Assembly: GCF_013204845.1 (NCBI RefSeq)
Contig: NZ_JABMKY010000002.1
Coordinates: 496,001 to 560,000 of the forward strand
Direction of reading: 5' to 3'
Length of the DNA stretch: 64,000 bases
Origin: Paenibacillus qinlingensis
Lineage (GTDB): Bacteria > Bacillota > Bacilli > Paenibacillales > NBRC-103111
How positions within the stretch are numbered: the first letter of the stretch is position 1; each line of letters starts with the position of its first letter. The translations under genes were made by a program, and so were the position numbers. Under the pieces are notes generated by a model. It was not told the DNA's origin, did no database searches, and was given only the letters and a program-made list of their open reading frames with translations. Shown here in pieces: positions 10,201 to 16,618 of the stretch.

Positions 10201-10867
10201 AGTAAGCGGTACCAATTGTATCTTTGTACAAGCCCAAATAAAAGGACGTTATTGCTTCCGTTTCCGCCATAGGTTCATTCGTGAGTTTCTTCTCATTGTT
10301 AATGTATAAGTCAAACGTATCCGCATCTGAATTGAGAAGCAGTTTCATTTCATACCAAGTGACACTTGAAAAAGCATGAATCGTCGTCCAAGTCGATGCT
10401 CCTTTCTTCATATATTGGAAGTTGCCACCATTCATCGCGAATTTAGCCATGGCGGTTGTTCCACTTTTGGGTGATGGCAAATACACAGTCCCTGAGGTTT
10501 GTTCTGCTCTCACTTTATAGGTAAATACCGACTGACTGCTCGCACCTGCGAAAGCGCGCTCGATTTGGAGATTCCCCGTTGATTTGCCGTTCTTCTCGAA
10601 CTTTAGCAATGCCGAGGGATAACCAGCTAGATTCTCGACAGATGCTTTAGCGATATACGGTACTGGCGCAGAAGCATCTGCTGCTGGTGGATTTCCAGTC
10701 CAGTTGGCGGGCTTAGTACCCAGCGTACTTGTATCAAAATTCTCGATGAATACTTCGTCCGAGCTTGCCATGACGCTAGGTACCGCTACTGGTAAACAAA
10801 GACCTGTCAGTAGGGCAAACACCAAGAAAGCGCATACAAATTTGGACTTCAAAATGATACTTCTCAT
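4256..10867 (-). CDS. Giant SLH-anchored surface protein with parallel beta-helix enzyme domain
   Basis: About 2,203 residues from the ATG at 10867, chosen because GGTGGAGG lies just upstream and a signal peptide (MRSIILKSKFVCAFLVFALL..) follows. Domains, numbered from position 10939: two concanavalin-like modules (about 60-250, 345-545) alternating with Ig-like Big2 modules; a YVSPGGNDSNPGT..PFKTI entry into a right-handed beta-helix (about 715-1280); two more Big2; a third concanavalin-like module (about 1490-1680); a last Big2; a Thr-Glu-Pro-rich linker (about 1770-1800); an unassigned domain; three SLH repeats (about 2040-2220). SLH repeats bind the pyruvylated secondary wall polymer, so it should sit on the cell surface. 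The helix resembles pectate-lyase-like or GH141-like folds; substrate and catalytic residues are not assigned. It has its own promoter (10910-10958). Confidence 0.85.
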   Translation of the reverse strand: MRSIILKSKFVCAFLVFALLTGLCLPVAVPSVMASSDEVFIENFDTSTLGTKPANWTGNPPAADASAPVPYIAKASVENLAGYPSALLKFEKNGKSTGNLQIERAFAGASSQSVFTYKVRAEQTSGTVYLPSPKSGTTAMAKFAMNGGNFQYMKKGASTWTTIHAFSSVTWYEMKLLLNSDADTFDLYINNEKKLTNEPMAETEAITSFYLGLYKDTIGTAYFDDFHIYGYVPATSVAVTQAVYELNVGASQPLTVIFTPPTATNQSLTWSSSNTAIATVTASGVVTGIAPGTASITAKAADQVPDATYVVNVNGITPNDGGVGDLLSIPFDGETTGAKPTAWKVPTPSTAVSPPPDPYILAATIGELAGYPGKMLKLEKNGKSTASYNIEKAITGASTKVTMTYKFRAEQSDAVIYLPSLKSAVTGSTALKFALNTGQFSYMKQGAAAWTNIQPLTSGEWYEVKLMLDTDADVFDFYINGNQKLSREPYDIGGVPSVMYLGIYKDSIGTAFFDDFQMYSYHAAVSATIRPDDVTLAKDASLQLPLLFTPANATVQSAVWTTSEPTIASVDHNGVVKGLLPGTTLISAQPYENIPQATVTVHVYEVPLTGISVAAVSGAIPVGSRLYLNATLTPPGTTEQQIVWGTSNAAIATVDAYGELTAVGAGTTSIYATNKEGTVQGQTNVTVVNRSVAHELYVSPGGNDSNPGTLLAPFKTITKAQTAARGLNINMQGDIIIYLREGTYTLSDTLRFDETDSGSNGYFVTYHNYLGEQPVISGGQAIVGWNEFDSNKHVYRAFVGPDFQTRQLYIDGVRAVRARSEGGLVNATKTATGYTSDDTFLANYHRISDLEMVFNDLWSNSRVKVESVNVIGSKAQITMKNPGWTASSVRGLSSVTVPVYYENAFELLDEAGEWYYDQTDGYVYYKPRAWEDLTTAQVTAPILEKLVTVIGQSADHPVRNLQFKGMKFMYTTWMRPSTDMGHSDAQNNYLRYAGTPDELPDAAIEVELANTVNFIGNDFAKLGITGLILQNGVQNSLIEGNRFYDISGSAISVGQPISNDRQYFNPTDYRMVMKNDDILNNLIYDIGVDFKSASAISAGYPLDMDISHNEMFNIPYSGTHIGYGWDKNFDPVTKNIKIQDNMIYDLMGKGVRDGGAIYSLGTNGASPQDKNIVSGNFIRNQMDDSAVLYADQSSAYWRYENNVIDLKESKPWHGSKRWAQAWTNLIHDLDFVNNYTTEAYYVNIGINNTFEGTTVVPDANWPVGAKAIIAQAGIEPAYQDLQAGIVSRWSTERLSLNVGTTSKVKVIAQNGKDQQLSLGDSQLYYESKNPDIATVDAQGNVSGISTGSTQVVIYIVNGTVMRKLEADIFVGDVLTDIRLTDTTGNILHAEQGSTTALHAYGNTSFGNRTELDHVTFTSLTPDIATVTSTGTLTALQAGSAILLLKGDFLGQQREGYYHVRVWNNTTKDNYKLRKEINDLDGWYVYPTTLNNVQSDTDRITITTPNSGHAIYQGRTFMNEFIDFNLKINATTSWYALLFGKQSNTLGYSHGDEDNYLMVVSEAGIELQRYNKAQRTVIYGSIANYTSLAGPAIPNTMLPFNQERHLQLGTFNEANGVRIILKVDGVEVFNYLDTAPQAIRQPGYFGLVSRNGSMTFSKTDDSTQPIVGLIMNGLADMVVGETLFATVKAMDDSGELIEPETGITYESDQPEVASIGVDGTVEAIGQGTARITAAYAGSTVTFDLVVRPEEESSEPTTEPSTEPTTEPNTEPNAEPSLSVPPVTNEQLLSEIAKGVQLQGDGLTTTMQSNPDGSNGQHIRISAEALSRALNSLKGTLKPYIVVQTTSISGSTTVALPSSVLVKAAAENSQAILIVQTEGASFSLPLQLLDLTAIANSLGAAQDDIQVSVTIKPVNGDQAAKARQTINGLAANSLSDIFDYQVIAEGAGRSIELNNFNQYVERGLELNTSVVENSVTAVKIDANGQLTFVPMTIKQEGGKTVAVIKRKGNSAYMVIQYTKTFNDLTNHWSQSDVELLASKLLIKGRSEDAFAPDFPISRSEFATLLVRALGLNEDAAGSRFKDISPSEWYAGAVGAALNAGLVDGKSEDEFGPKATITREQMAVMIIRALKVAGSRSETEEVSSVLPFTDLDDVSTWALPAVKQSVVLGLLQGEDEGQFAPAKSATRAQAAVILKRFLQHVKFINE

Positions 10868-10909
10868 TATTCCTCCACCTTTTCTAGTGTATTGTTGTTT
10901 CTGGAAGTA

Positions 10910-10958
10910 AACATATGACGCAAAGACCCCCTTAAGCAATATTCAACTTTCCCGTATA
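10910..10958 (-). promoter_or_regulatory. Promoter A, system 1 regulon motif
   Basis: On the minus strand: an upstream box (plus-strand 10936-10958, core GTATA / TTTC / TGAATATTGC), a -35-like TTGCTT (10934-10939), an 18-nt spacer and a -10 TATGTT (10910-10915). Promoters at 16492-16540 and 21591-21639 have the same box and the same 18-nt spacer. The weak -35 merged with the box suggests activation by a bound regulator. Confidence 0.7.
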
Positions 10959-10982
10959 TCGCGTAAGGAGGCCAATTAAGCT

Positions 10983-12764
10983 CTACTCATGAGGATCTAT
11001 ATGCAACTGTACCTTTGCCATGCCTGGCAAGATTAATCCGATCTGTCTGATTTCTGTAAATTTCGTTCGCGGGACTTCTCCGTCCGCAAAGCTATGATCT
11101 TCAACTCGGACTTCTTCCAAATAAGCTTGGATCCCATTCGAATTAGTAATATGATCTAGGCAGAGTACTGCCCATCCGGATTCCAATCTTGTATGACGAA
11201 CAAAACCTGACTGATCTGTGTGAAGTACCTGCCTTAACTTGACTCGATTCGATTCGTGCACAATTTCTACAGTCATTACCTGTCTCTCAGTATCATTGCT
11301 TGTTATTCCATTCAAAGCTGTGATCGCAATGGTCGTTTGCGCATATCTCAACAGCAGCCAATGTCTACTTTCTACCGTTGTAACGATCTCTTCGATGGCA
11401 CCCGCATAATGGTGTATAATCCACTCATCTGCAATCTCAGAGACACAATGATTCAAATTCGTCATGCTGCGAACCGTAAGTAAACAATGTTCAAACTGCG
11501 CTGAACGCGTCTGAATGTCAGGAAAGAATGTTTCCTTAAATAGCGCCGGGGCTAAGTATGACGTACGGTAGGATTCTCCTGGGTGAGTGCGAACCTCGTC
11601 ACCTAAATCAACATACCAGCGCAAGAATGAGACCCCCTCACCTGTTACACTAAAACTGACAGGGAAGGATTGCCAGCCAAGTCCCCAATCCTGCCACTGG
11701 TAGCTGCCAGGGATGACGGGAAAGCGGTTAATGCTGCCAAGTCGAGAGCTAGTACCTACCCAGTAGTAAGCGGTACTCTTATCGAAGATAGGTTCTTCCC
11801 ATATTCTCGGCTTTGGTTGCAGGTTACTCCCTCCTGTAAGCTCAGTTAACTCCTCTTCAAATAAAAGCAGGCTCAGCATATGATTCATCGTTAATTTCTC
11901 TGCTTGCAACGCATCTACTTCCACGAGGCCCGCAAGTGTCCATATCATATCATCACGTTTGGTTTCACCGCTAAAGTTATAGCTGCGGATCGTAGGGACG
12001 AATTCTTCGCCATCCTGAAATCTAAGAAACTGGTAAATGTTCTGGATTCTCACGCGTAATTGCTGCTCGAGCGGATGCTGCTGACCCACTAACACTTTAA
12101 TCGCAATTTGAAGGGCATTTAAGATCACAGACAAATAAACCAAGCTGATATTCTCGCCCCAGCCCCAGCCTCTTCGCGTCGTATATTCCTCCCAGCGTTC
12201 AAAGAAGCGGATACCCTCCTCCAAATAATAGGGATTGTTAAGCAAATACGAAATCGCTAAGAGCAGTGCACCATCACTCACAATTTTATTGGGATAGTAA
12301 AGGATTGGATCTTCGCATTCCTTACGGAACCACTCACCTGCATGGTGTAACATCTCATGTATAATCACCCTATGGCTGTCAGGTATAACATCTGGATGGC
12401 ACATATTCAACATAACCAGTGGTCTAAGAATGAAGAAAGCGGCATTCGTATCATTCACGTGTTTCTCTTCCCTATACCAACGAAAACCGCCATAGTGCGA
12501 ATCAGATTTATCTGTTCGTTGCAGCAAAGCTATGGACTGAAGAATAGCCAATCCTTCCTGTTCATCCAAATGTCCCAATAACATGCCGAATGTATAATAA
12601 TGCGCGGTTTGCCTGCCTTCATGGCAATAGCCTAAATGTGCAATTTCTCGGGTATGCCCAGGTTTATTGTATCTGACCATGCCGTCTTCTAGAATGACCC
12701 CGTTATTTTCGTAAAGAAAGGTTTCATTCATCAATTTATGTATATTGGGTTTCATCTTTACCAC
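10983..12764 (-). CDS. Unrecognised 593-residue cytoplasmic protein, possible alpha/alpha-toroid carbohydrate enzyme
   Basis: I do not recognise the family. The GTG at 12764 follows GAGGTG by 6 nt (an ATG three codons on is an alternative) and there is no signal peptide, so it should act inside the cell. The N-terminal 350 residues are helix-rich with repeated aromatic/acidic patches (HYGGFRWYREEKHVNDTNAAFF, split here by its length limit, about residues 90-110; GWGWGENISLVYLSVILNA), in the manner of (alpha/alpha) toroids of polysaccharide lyases and glycosidases. The C-terminal half is beta-rich, as in heparinase-like two-domain enzymes. It follows the binding-protein gene of the sugar transporter with only a hairpin between, so it probably processes the imported product. 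Confidence 0.6.
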   Translation of the reverse strand: MVKMKPNIHKLMNETFLYENNGVILEDGMVRYNKPGHTREIAHLGYCHEGRQTAHYYTFGMLLGHLDEQEGLAILQSIALLQRTDKSDSHYGGFRWYREEKHVNDTNAAFFILRPLVMLNMCHPDVIPDSHRVIIHEMLHHAGEWFRKECEDPILYYPNKIVSDGALLLAISYLLNNPYYLEEGIRFFERWEEYTTRRGWGWGENISLVYLSVILNALQIAIKVLVGQQHPLEQQLRVRIQNIYQFLRFQDGEEFVPTIRSYNFSGETKRDDMIWTLAGLVEVDALQAEKLTMNHMLSLLLFEEELTELTGGSNLQPKPRIWEEPIFDKSTAYYWVGTSSRLGSINRFPVIPGSYQWQDWGLGWQSFPVSFSVTGEGVSFLRWYVDLGDEVRTHPGESYRTSYLAPALFKETFFPDIQTRSAQFEHCLLTVRSMTNLNHCVSEIADEWIIHHYAGAIEEIVTTVESRHWLLLRYAQTTIAITALNGITSNDTERQVMTVEIVHESNRVKLRQVLHTDQSGFVRHTRLESGWAVLCLDHITNSNGIQAYLEEVRVEDHSFADGEVPRTKFTEIRQIGLILPGMAKVQLHIDPHE

Positions 12765-12809
12765 TATCGTCACCTCATATGCCCTTAATTTGACGTCCAA
12801 TAAACACGG

Positions 12810-12837
12810 AAAGTGCCTCATAGGAGACACTTTCCTT
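12810..12837 (-). terminator. Intercistronic hairpin after the binding-protein gene
   Basis: GGAAAGTG (12810-12817) pairs with CACTTTCC (12830-12837), with further pairing inside. No clear T-run follows, so it may be a partial terminator or an mRNA-protecting stem that lowers expression of the downstream gene relative to the binding protein. Confidence 0.6.
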
Positions 12838-12859
12838 ATCCACTTTTCAGGAGATGATT

Positions 12860-14512
12860 TTATTTAATCTCATACAAATCTTTCATTAATAAAGCTGTTT
12901 TCTTGTTAGCTTGGTACCATTCATCGTAGAAAGCATCGACTTTCGGTCCCCCTGCTTTTTCCCAAGCTGCTTTCGCTTCTTGGATGAATTGATCCATCGT
13001 ATAGCTATTACCACTCACGAGCACTTTCGTTGCCAAATCGACAATCGTTTTATTAGCATTCGTATTAATGGCTACCAAATCTTGCGGGAGAAGTGGTAAG
13101 AAATCACGATGCGTCACACCTGGCATTGGACGGCTCGGATCGACATACGCAACGCGCCCTTGCTTCAGTACTTCAAGCATGTCTTTCTCAATCGGCGTAG
13201 GATTCGTTTTATTTTCAAGACCTGTGCAGGAATCTTTCGCTAACGAAGCCAGCATGTTCAAGTCAGCAATGTAGCTAACCTCTTTCTTCGTTTTCTCTGC
13301 ATCAATCGGCTCTGGACAGCCATTAGCGCCTTTTTTGTACTGTTCGCCTTCAATCCCATTATTCATAGTTGTCTTGAATGCTTCACTAGACATGAAATCG
13401 ATTTCTTTGACAATGGCTGCTGGGTCCTTCGCTGCAGCGTTCACAGCACCTGTGACAGCAATCGGATTATTCAATAGCGGACTGAATTGACCAAACTCGC
13501 TCTTCGGCAATGCGATCGGGATAATTTCGGCATCTGGTACATTTTTCTTTAAAGTTTCATAGTTCTTCGTCGGAAGGGAACTTCCGATGATCCCCACTTT
13601 ACCCGCCATCCAATCTTGCGCGGATTTGGCCCCGTTTTTATCCGTCACAAAATCCTTATCCGTATAGCCCGCTTCATAAATCGTTTTCTGATACGCAATC
13701 GCTGCTTTCAAGCTATCCCAATCATGAACAACCTTGTCATCCTTCAGATTCCACGGATATTGGTCCGTACCGAAGAGTGTGAAGCCATTGCCAAACATAT
13801 GGTTTAGAATAATTCCCGAAATGAAGCTAAGTCCGATACCTTGCGTATCTTTCTTGCCGTTCCCGTCAGGATCGTTTTCTGTAAAAGCTTTCGCGACCGC
13901 TAACAGCTCCTCCGTTGTCTTCGGTACTTGTAGATTCAGCTTCTTAAGCCAATCTGCACGGACGAATAAGTAATGGTTAGGATCTAAATTGTAAGGACGG
14001 CCCAAGAAGTACATTTTGCCATCAGGCATCGTTGTTGCCTTTTTCAGTGCAGGGTATTTCTCAAGTCTTGCCTTGTATTCTTTACTGTATTTATTAATAA
14101 TGTCATCCAGCGGCATTAATTGCTTCTGGTTATATAATTGACCTAGATACGATTTATCGAATTCAAAAATAAGATCTGGCGCAGAACCAGAGGCAAATAA
14201 CACATTGTATTTCTGTAAGGATTCGAACCGAGGAATCGGAACGAATTTCACATCTGCAGGACCTTTTTCATTTACCCATTTCGTCCAGCGATTGTTAATG
14301 ATCGTCCCTTCTTCTGCCGGGATATTTCCGCGATCGTAGAGCGATGCTGTAATAGTGCCACGTTTCTCCGGTGTCGCTTGGGTTGCCGCACTTGGACTTG
14401 TCGTTGACGTTTTCTCATCTTTGGTACTGCAGCCTACGACAACCAGAGCAAGCGCTGTCGCAAGCGCTGCTGTTGCAGTTGTTTTACGTGTTATCCATGT
14501 TTGTTGTCTCAT
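12860..14512 (-). CDS. Extracellular solute-binding lipoprotein, sugar ABC transporter (LplA type)
   Basis: 550 residues with a lipoprotein signal peptide: a basic start, a hydrophobic stretch and a lipobox ending at Cys28 (LVVVGC). The mature part is a family-1 periplasmic-binding fold with the usual PDLIFEFD, YFLGRPYN and NDPDGNGKKDT (calcium-loop-like) segments. It catches an oligosaccharide outside and hands it to the two permeases encoded upstream (64-nt gap). GGGAGG lies 9 nt before the ATG. Order permease-permease-binding protein and the size match LplBCA/YtcQP-YteP systems. The ligand is unknown; the surface beta-helix protein next door implies a complex plant or microbial glycan. Confidence 0.92.
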   Translation of the reverse strand: MRQQTWITRKTTATAALATALALVVVGCSTKDEKTSTTSPSAATQATPEKRGTITASLYDRGNIPAEEGTIINNRWTKWVNEKGPADVKFVPIPRFESLQKYNVLFASGSAPDLIFEFDKSYLGQLYNQKQLMPLDDIINKYSKEYKARLEKYPALKKATTMPDGKMYFLGRPYNLDPNHYLFVRADWLKKLNLQVPKTTEELLAVAKAFTENDPDGNGKKDTQGIGLSFISGIILNHMFGNGFTLFGTDQYPWNLKDDKVVHDWDSLKAAIAYQKTIYEAGYTDKDFVTDKNGAKSAQDWMAGKVGIIGSSLPTKNYETLKKNVPDAEIIPIALPKSEFGQFSPLLNNPIAVTGAVNAAAKDPAAIVKEIDFMSSEAFKTTMNNGIEGEQYKKGANGCPEPIDAEKTKKEVSYIADLNMLASLAKDSCTGLENKTNPTPIEKDMLEVLKQGRVAYVDPSRPMPGVTHRDFLPLLPQDLVAINTNANKTIVDLATKVLVSGNSYTMDQFIQEAKAAWEKAGGPKVDAFYDEWYQANKKTALLMKDLYEIK

Positions 14513-14576
14513 TGGTAGTGACCTCCCGAATTAGTATCGCTGTTTACATTCTAATACGACTTGTCCATAACTGCCA

Positions 14577-15458
14577 TTACCCTTTGATGGCGCCGATCAT
14601 CACCCCTTTAACGAAATACTTTTGCAGAAACGGATACACAATAAGCATTGGAATGATCATGATGATGACGCCCGCCGCCTTCATCCCTTCTGGAGTCACA
14701 TTGACGACAGCTTCTGGGCCCAGATTATTAATATCTGTAATGAGTGATTGACTCTTGATCATTTGCTGAATCAGTACAGTCAGATTTAACTTCTCCGGGC
14801 TGTTCACATAGATCATCACATTAAAGAAGGAGTTCCAGTACTGCACGCCATAGAAGAGGGCAATTGTGGCAATCATCGGCATGGATAGTGGTAAAATAAT
14901 TCGCATCAGCAGCTTCCATTCGCCGCAGCCGTCCATCCGGGCTGCTTCTTCCAGCTCTTCGGGAATATTTTCAAAAAAAGATCGCATGATGAGCATATTG
15001 AACGTACTCACCAAAGAAGGAAGCCATAAGGCGCCGTAGGAATCAATGAGCCCCATCTGCTTGATGACCAAGTAAGTCGGAATCAATCCTCCCTGAAACA
15101 ACATCGTGAACACGATAGCTAATGTCAAATACTTACGACCGTAGAATACCTTTCTTGATAACGGGTAAGCGGCCAGCACGGTGAAAATCATACTCAGGCC
15201 AACACCAACAACAGTAATGATCACATTATTCGTAAAAGCTTGGATGATCGGCGTGCCTTTGAACAGAAGGGCATACGATTCCGTAGACCAATCTACCGGC
15301 CAAAGAACAACGAAGCCCGACAATACGGCGTCTTTACCGCTTAACGAAAGCGAAGCCAAATGCATTAAGGGGAGCAGACAAAGCAACCCTGCAATCGCCA
15401 AAATTACATAATTAATGCCATAAAATACTTGTTCACCTGAAGTCGTTTTCATGCTCAC
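14577..15458 (-). CDS. CUT1 sugar ABC transporter permease (LplC/YtcP type)
   Basis: A 293-residue inner-membrane permease with six predicted helices. The EAA loop that docks the ATPase is EEAARMDGCGEWKLLMRI followed by LPLSMP (about residues 180-205), and the protein ends in the typical QKYFVKGVMIGAIKG. It begins 10 nt after the stop of the partner permease, with AAGGGAA upstream of the ATG. No ATP-binding subunit is encoded in the window, so the pair must borrow a shared MsmX-type ATPase (established for this transporter family). Confidence 0.93.
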   Translation of the reverse strand: MSMKTTSGEQVFYGINYVILAIAGLLCLLPLMHLASLSLSGKDAVLSGFVVLWPVDWSTESYALLFKGTPIIQAFTNNVIITVVGVGLSMIFTVLAAYPLSRKVFYGRKYLTLAIVFTMLFQGGLIPTYLVIKQMGLIDSYGALWLPSLVSTFNMLIMRSFFENIPEELEEAARMDGCGEWKLLMRIILPLSMPMIATIALFYGVQYWNSFFNVMIYVNSPEKLNLTVLIQQMIKSQSLITDINNLGPEAVVNVTPEGMKAAGVIIMIIPMLIVYPFLQKYFVKGVMIGAIKG

Positions 15459-15468
15459 ATCATTCCCT

Positions 15469-16446
15469 TTACCATAATTGACGGTTAAACCGTTTCGCGA
15501 TTGCGTTCGTCATCACAACAAGCACAAGTCCTACTAGCGATTCGAACAAACCGAGTGCTGTCGTTAAACTAAATTGGCCGCCTTGCAAACCCGTTTGATA
15601 GATGAAGGTTGAGATGACATCTGAAACATTCGAGACAATTGAATTTTGCAACACATAGACTTGGTCGAAACCGACTTCCATGACATGTCCCATTGCTAGG
15701 ATGAGCATGAGGATAATGGTTGGACTAATACCTGGAATGGTAATGTGCCAGGTTTGCTTCCATTTATTCGCTCCATCCATACTGGATGCTTCATAGAGGC
15801 TCGGATCAATCGTAGTCAATGCTGCGAGATAAATAATAGCGCTGAACCCCGCTTCCTTCCAAATACCTGAACCAAGGAATATTGACACCCACGACCATTC
15901 ATGGAATAGAAAGGCATACGATTCTCCGAATAGCTTGGTCACACCCGCATTAATGACCCCGCTTTGCGAGAACAAGGTAACGACGATTCCCCCGACGATG
16001 ACCCAAGAGAAGAAGTGAGGTAGATATACAAGCGTCTGCACCATACGTTTGAACCACATCTTGCGTGCTTCATTCAATAGAATGGCAAGTATAATTGGGA
16101 ATGGAAAACTCACGAATACGGTCAGTACACTTAAAACAAGCGTATTGCGAATAATTTGTACCGATTGTGCCTGTGTGAACAGATGTTGGAAATTCTGCAA
16201 GCCTACCCATGGGCTGCCCCAGATGCCTTCATAGAAATTGTAGTTTTTAAAAGCAATCACAAGTCCAAGCATCGGCGTGTATTTGAAAATAAGGTAAAAG
16301 GCTGCGATCGGTAGAAACATAATCCAGAGTGGAATGTTTTTCCGAACTCGGCGGCTCATCCAAAAGGTTCGCGCTTTCGATGATGTATACTGACTTGCTT
16401 TCTTGTTGGCATTTGTTTGTGTTTCGAGTATTGGACTTGTCTCCAA
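15469..16446 (-). CDS. CUT1 sugar ABC transporter permease (LplB/YteP type)
   Basis: First gene of the transporter operon. The membrane domain of about 295 residues contains the EAA loop EASSMDGANKWKQTWHITIP and the LplB-type start IPLWIMFLPIAAFYLIFKYTP. The frame is open to 16521, but AGGAGG at about 16453-16458 places initiation at the TTG at 16446 (7 nt away) rather than the ATG at 16452, which touches it. The longer frame would also run into promoter B. A roughly 40-residue polar N-terminal tail precedes the first helix. Confidence 0.9.
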   Translation of the reverse strand: METSPILETQTNANKKASQYTSSKARTFWMSRRVRKNIPLWIMFLPIAAFYLIFKYTPMLGLVIAFKNYNFYEGIWGSPWVGLQNFQHLFTQAQSVQIIRNTLVLSVLTVFVSFPFPIILAILLNEARKMWFKRMVQTLVYLPHFFSWVIVGGIVVTLFSQSGVINAGVTKLFGESYAFLFHEWSWVSIFLGSGIWKEAGFSAIIYLAALTTIDPSLYEASSMDGANKWKQTWHITIPGISPTIILMLILAMGHVMEVGFDQVYVLQNSIVSNVSDVISTFIYQTGLQGGQFSLTTALGLFESLVGLVLVVMTNAIAKRFNRQLW

Positions 16447-16491
16447 TGTCATACCTCCTTGTGTCAATTGTGTTGTGCCTTGGCTGACATC

Positions 16492-16540
16492 AACATACCG
16501 TCTAGTAAGGCCTTCGAGCAATATTCACTTTTCTCGTATA
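16492..16540 (-). promoter_or_regulatory. Promoter B, system 1 regulon motif
   Basis: Upstream box at 16518-16540 (plus strand begins GCAATATTCA and ends CTCGTATA), -35-like TTGCTC (16516-16521), 18-nt spacer, -10 TATGTT (16492-16497). It drives the permease-permease-binding protein operon. Of 23 positions in the box, about 18 are identical in promoters A, B and C. Confidence 0.72.
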
Positions 16541-16560
16541 CCTAAACGTTACGGAAACAA

Positions 16561-16587
16561 AGAAACCCGGCCAATGGCCGGGTTTCT
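16561..16587 (-). terminator. Terminator of the AraC sensor gene
   Basis: AGAAACCCGGCC pairs with GGCCGGGTTTCT around a 3-nt loop, 32 nt after the stop of the AraC gene, followed by TTGTTTCC on the minus strand. It separates the regulator gene from promoter B. Confidence 0.8.
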
Positions 16588-16618
16588 AACGAATGGATGA
16601 GAAAGTTGTTTATGTTAA

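Noticed and set aside
16452-16521. A longer start for the first system 1 permease at 16521
   Set aside because: It would begin inside promoter B and translate through the AGGAGG ribosome site.
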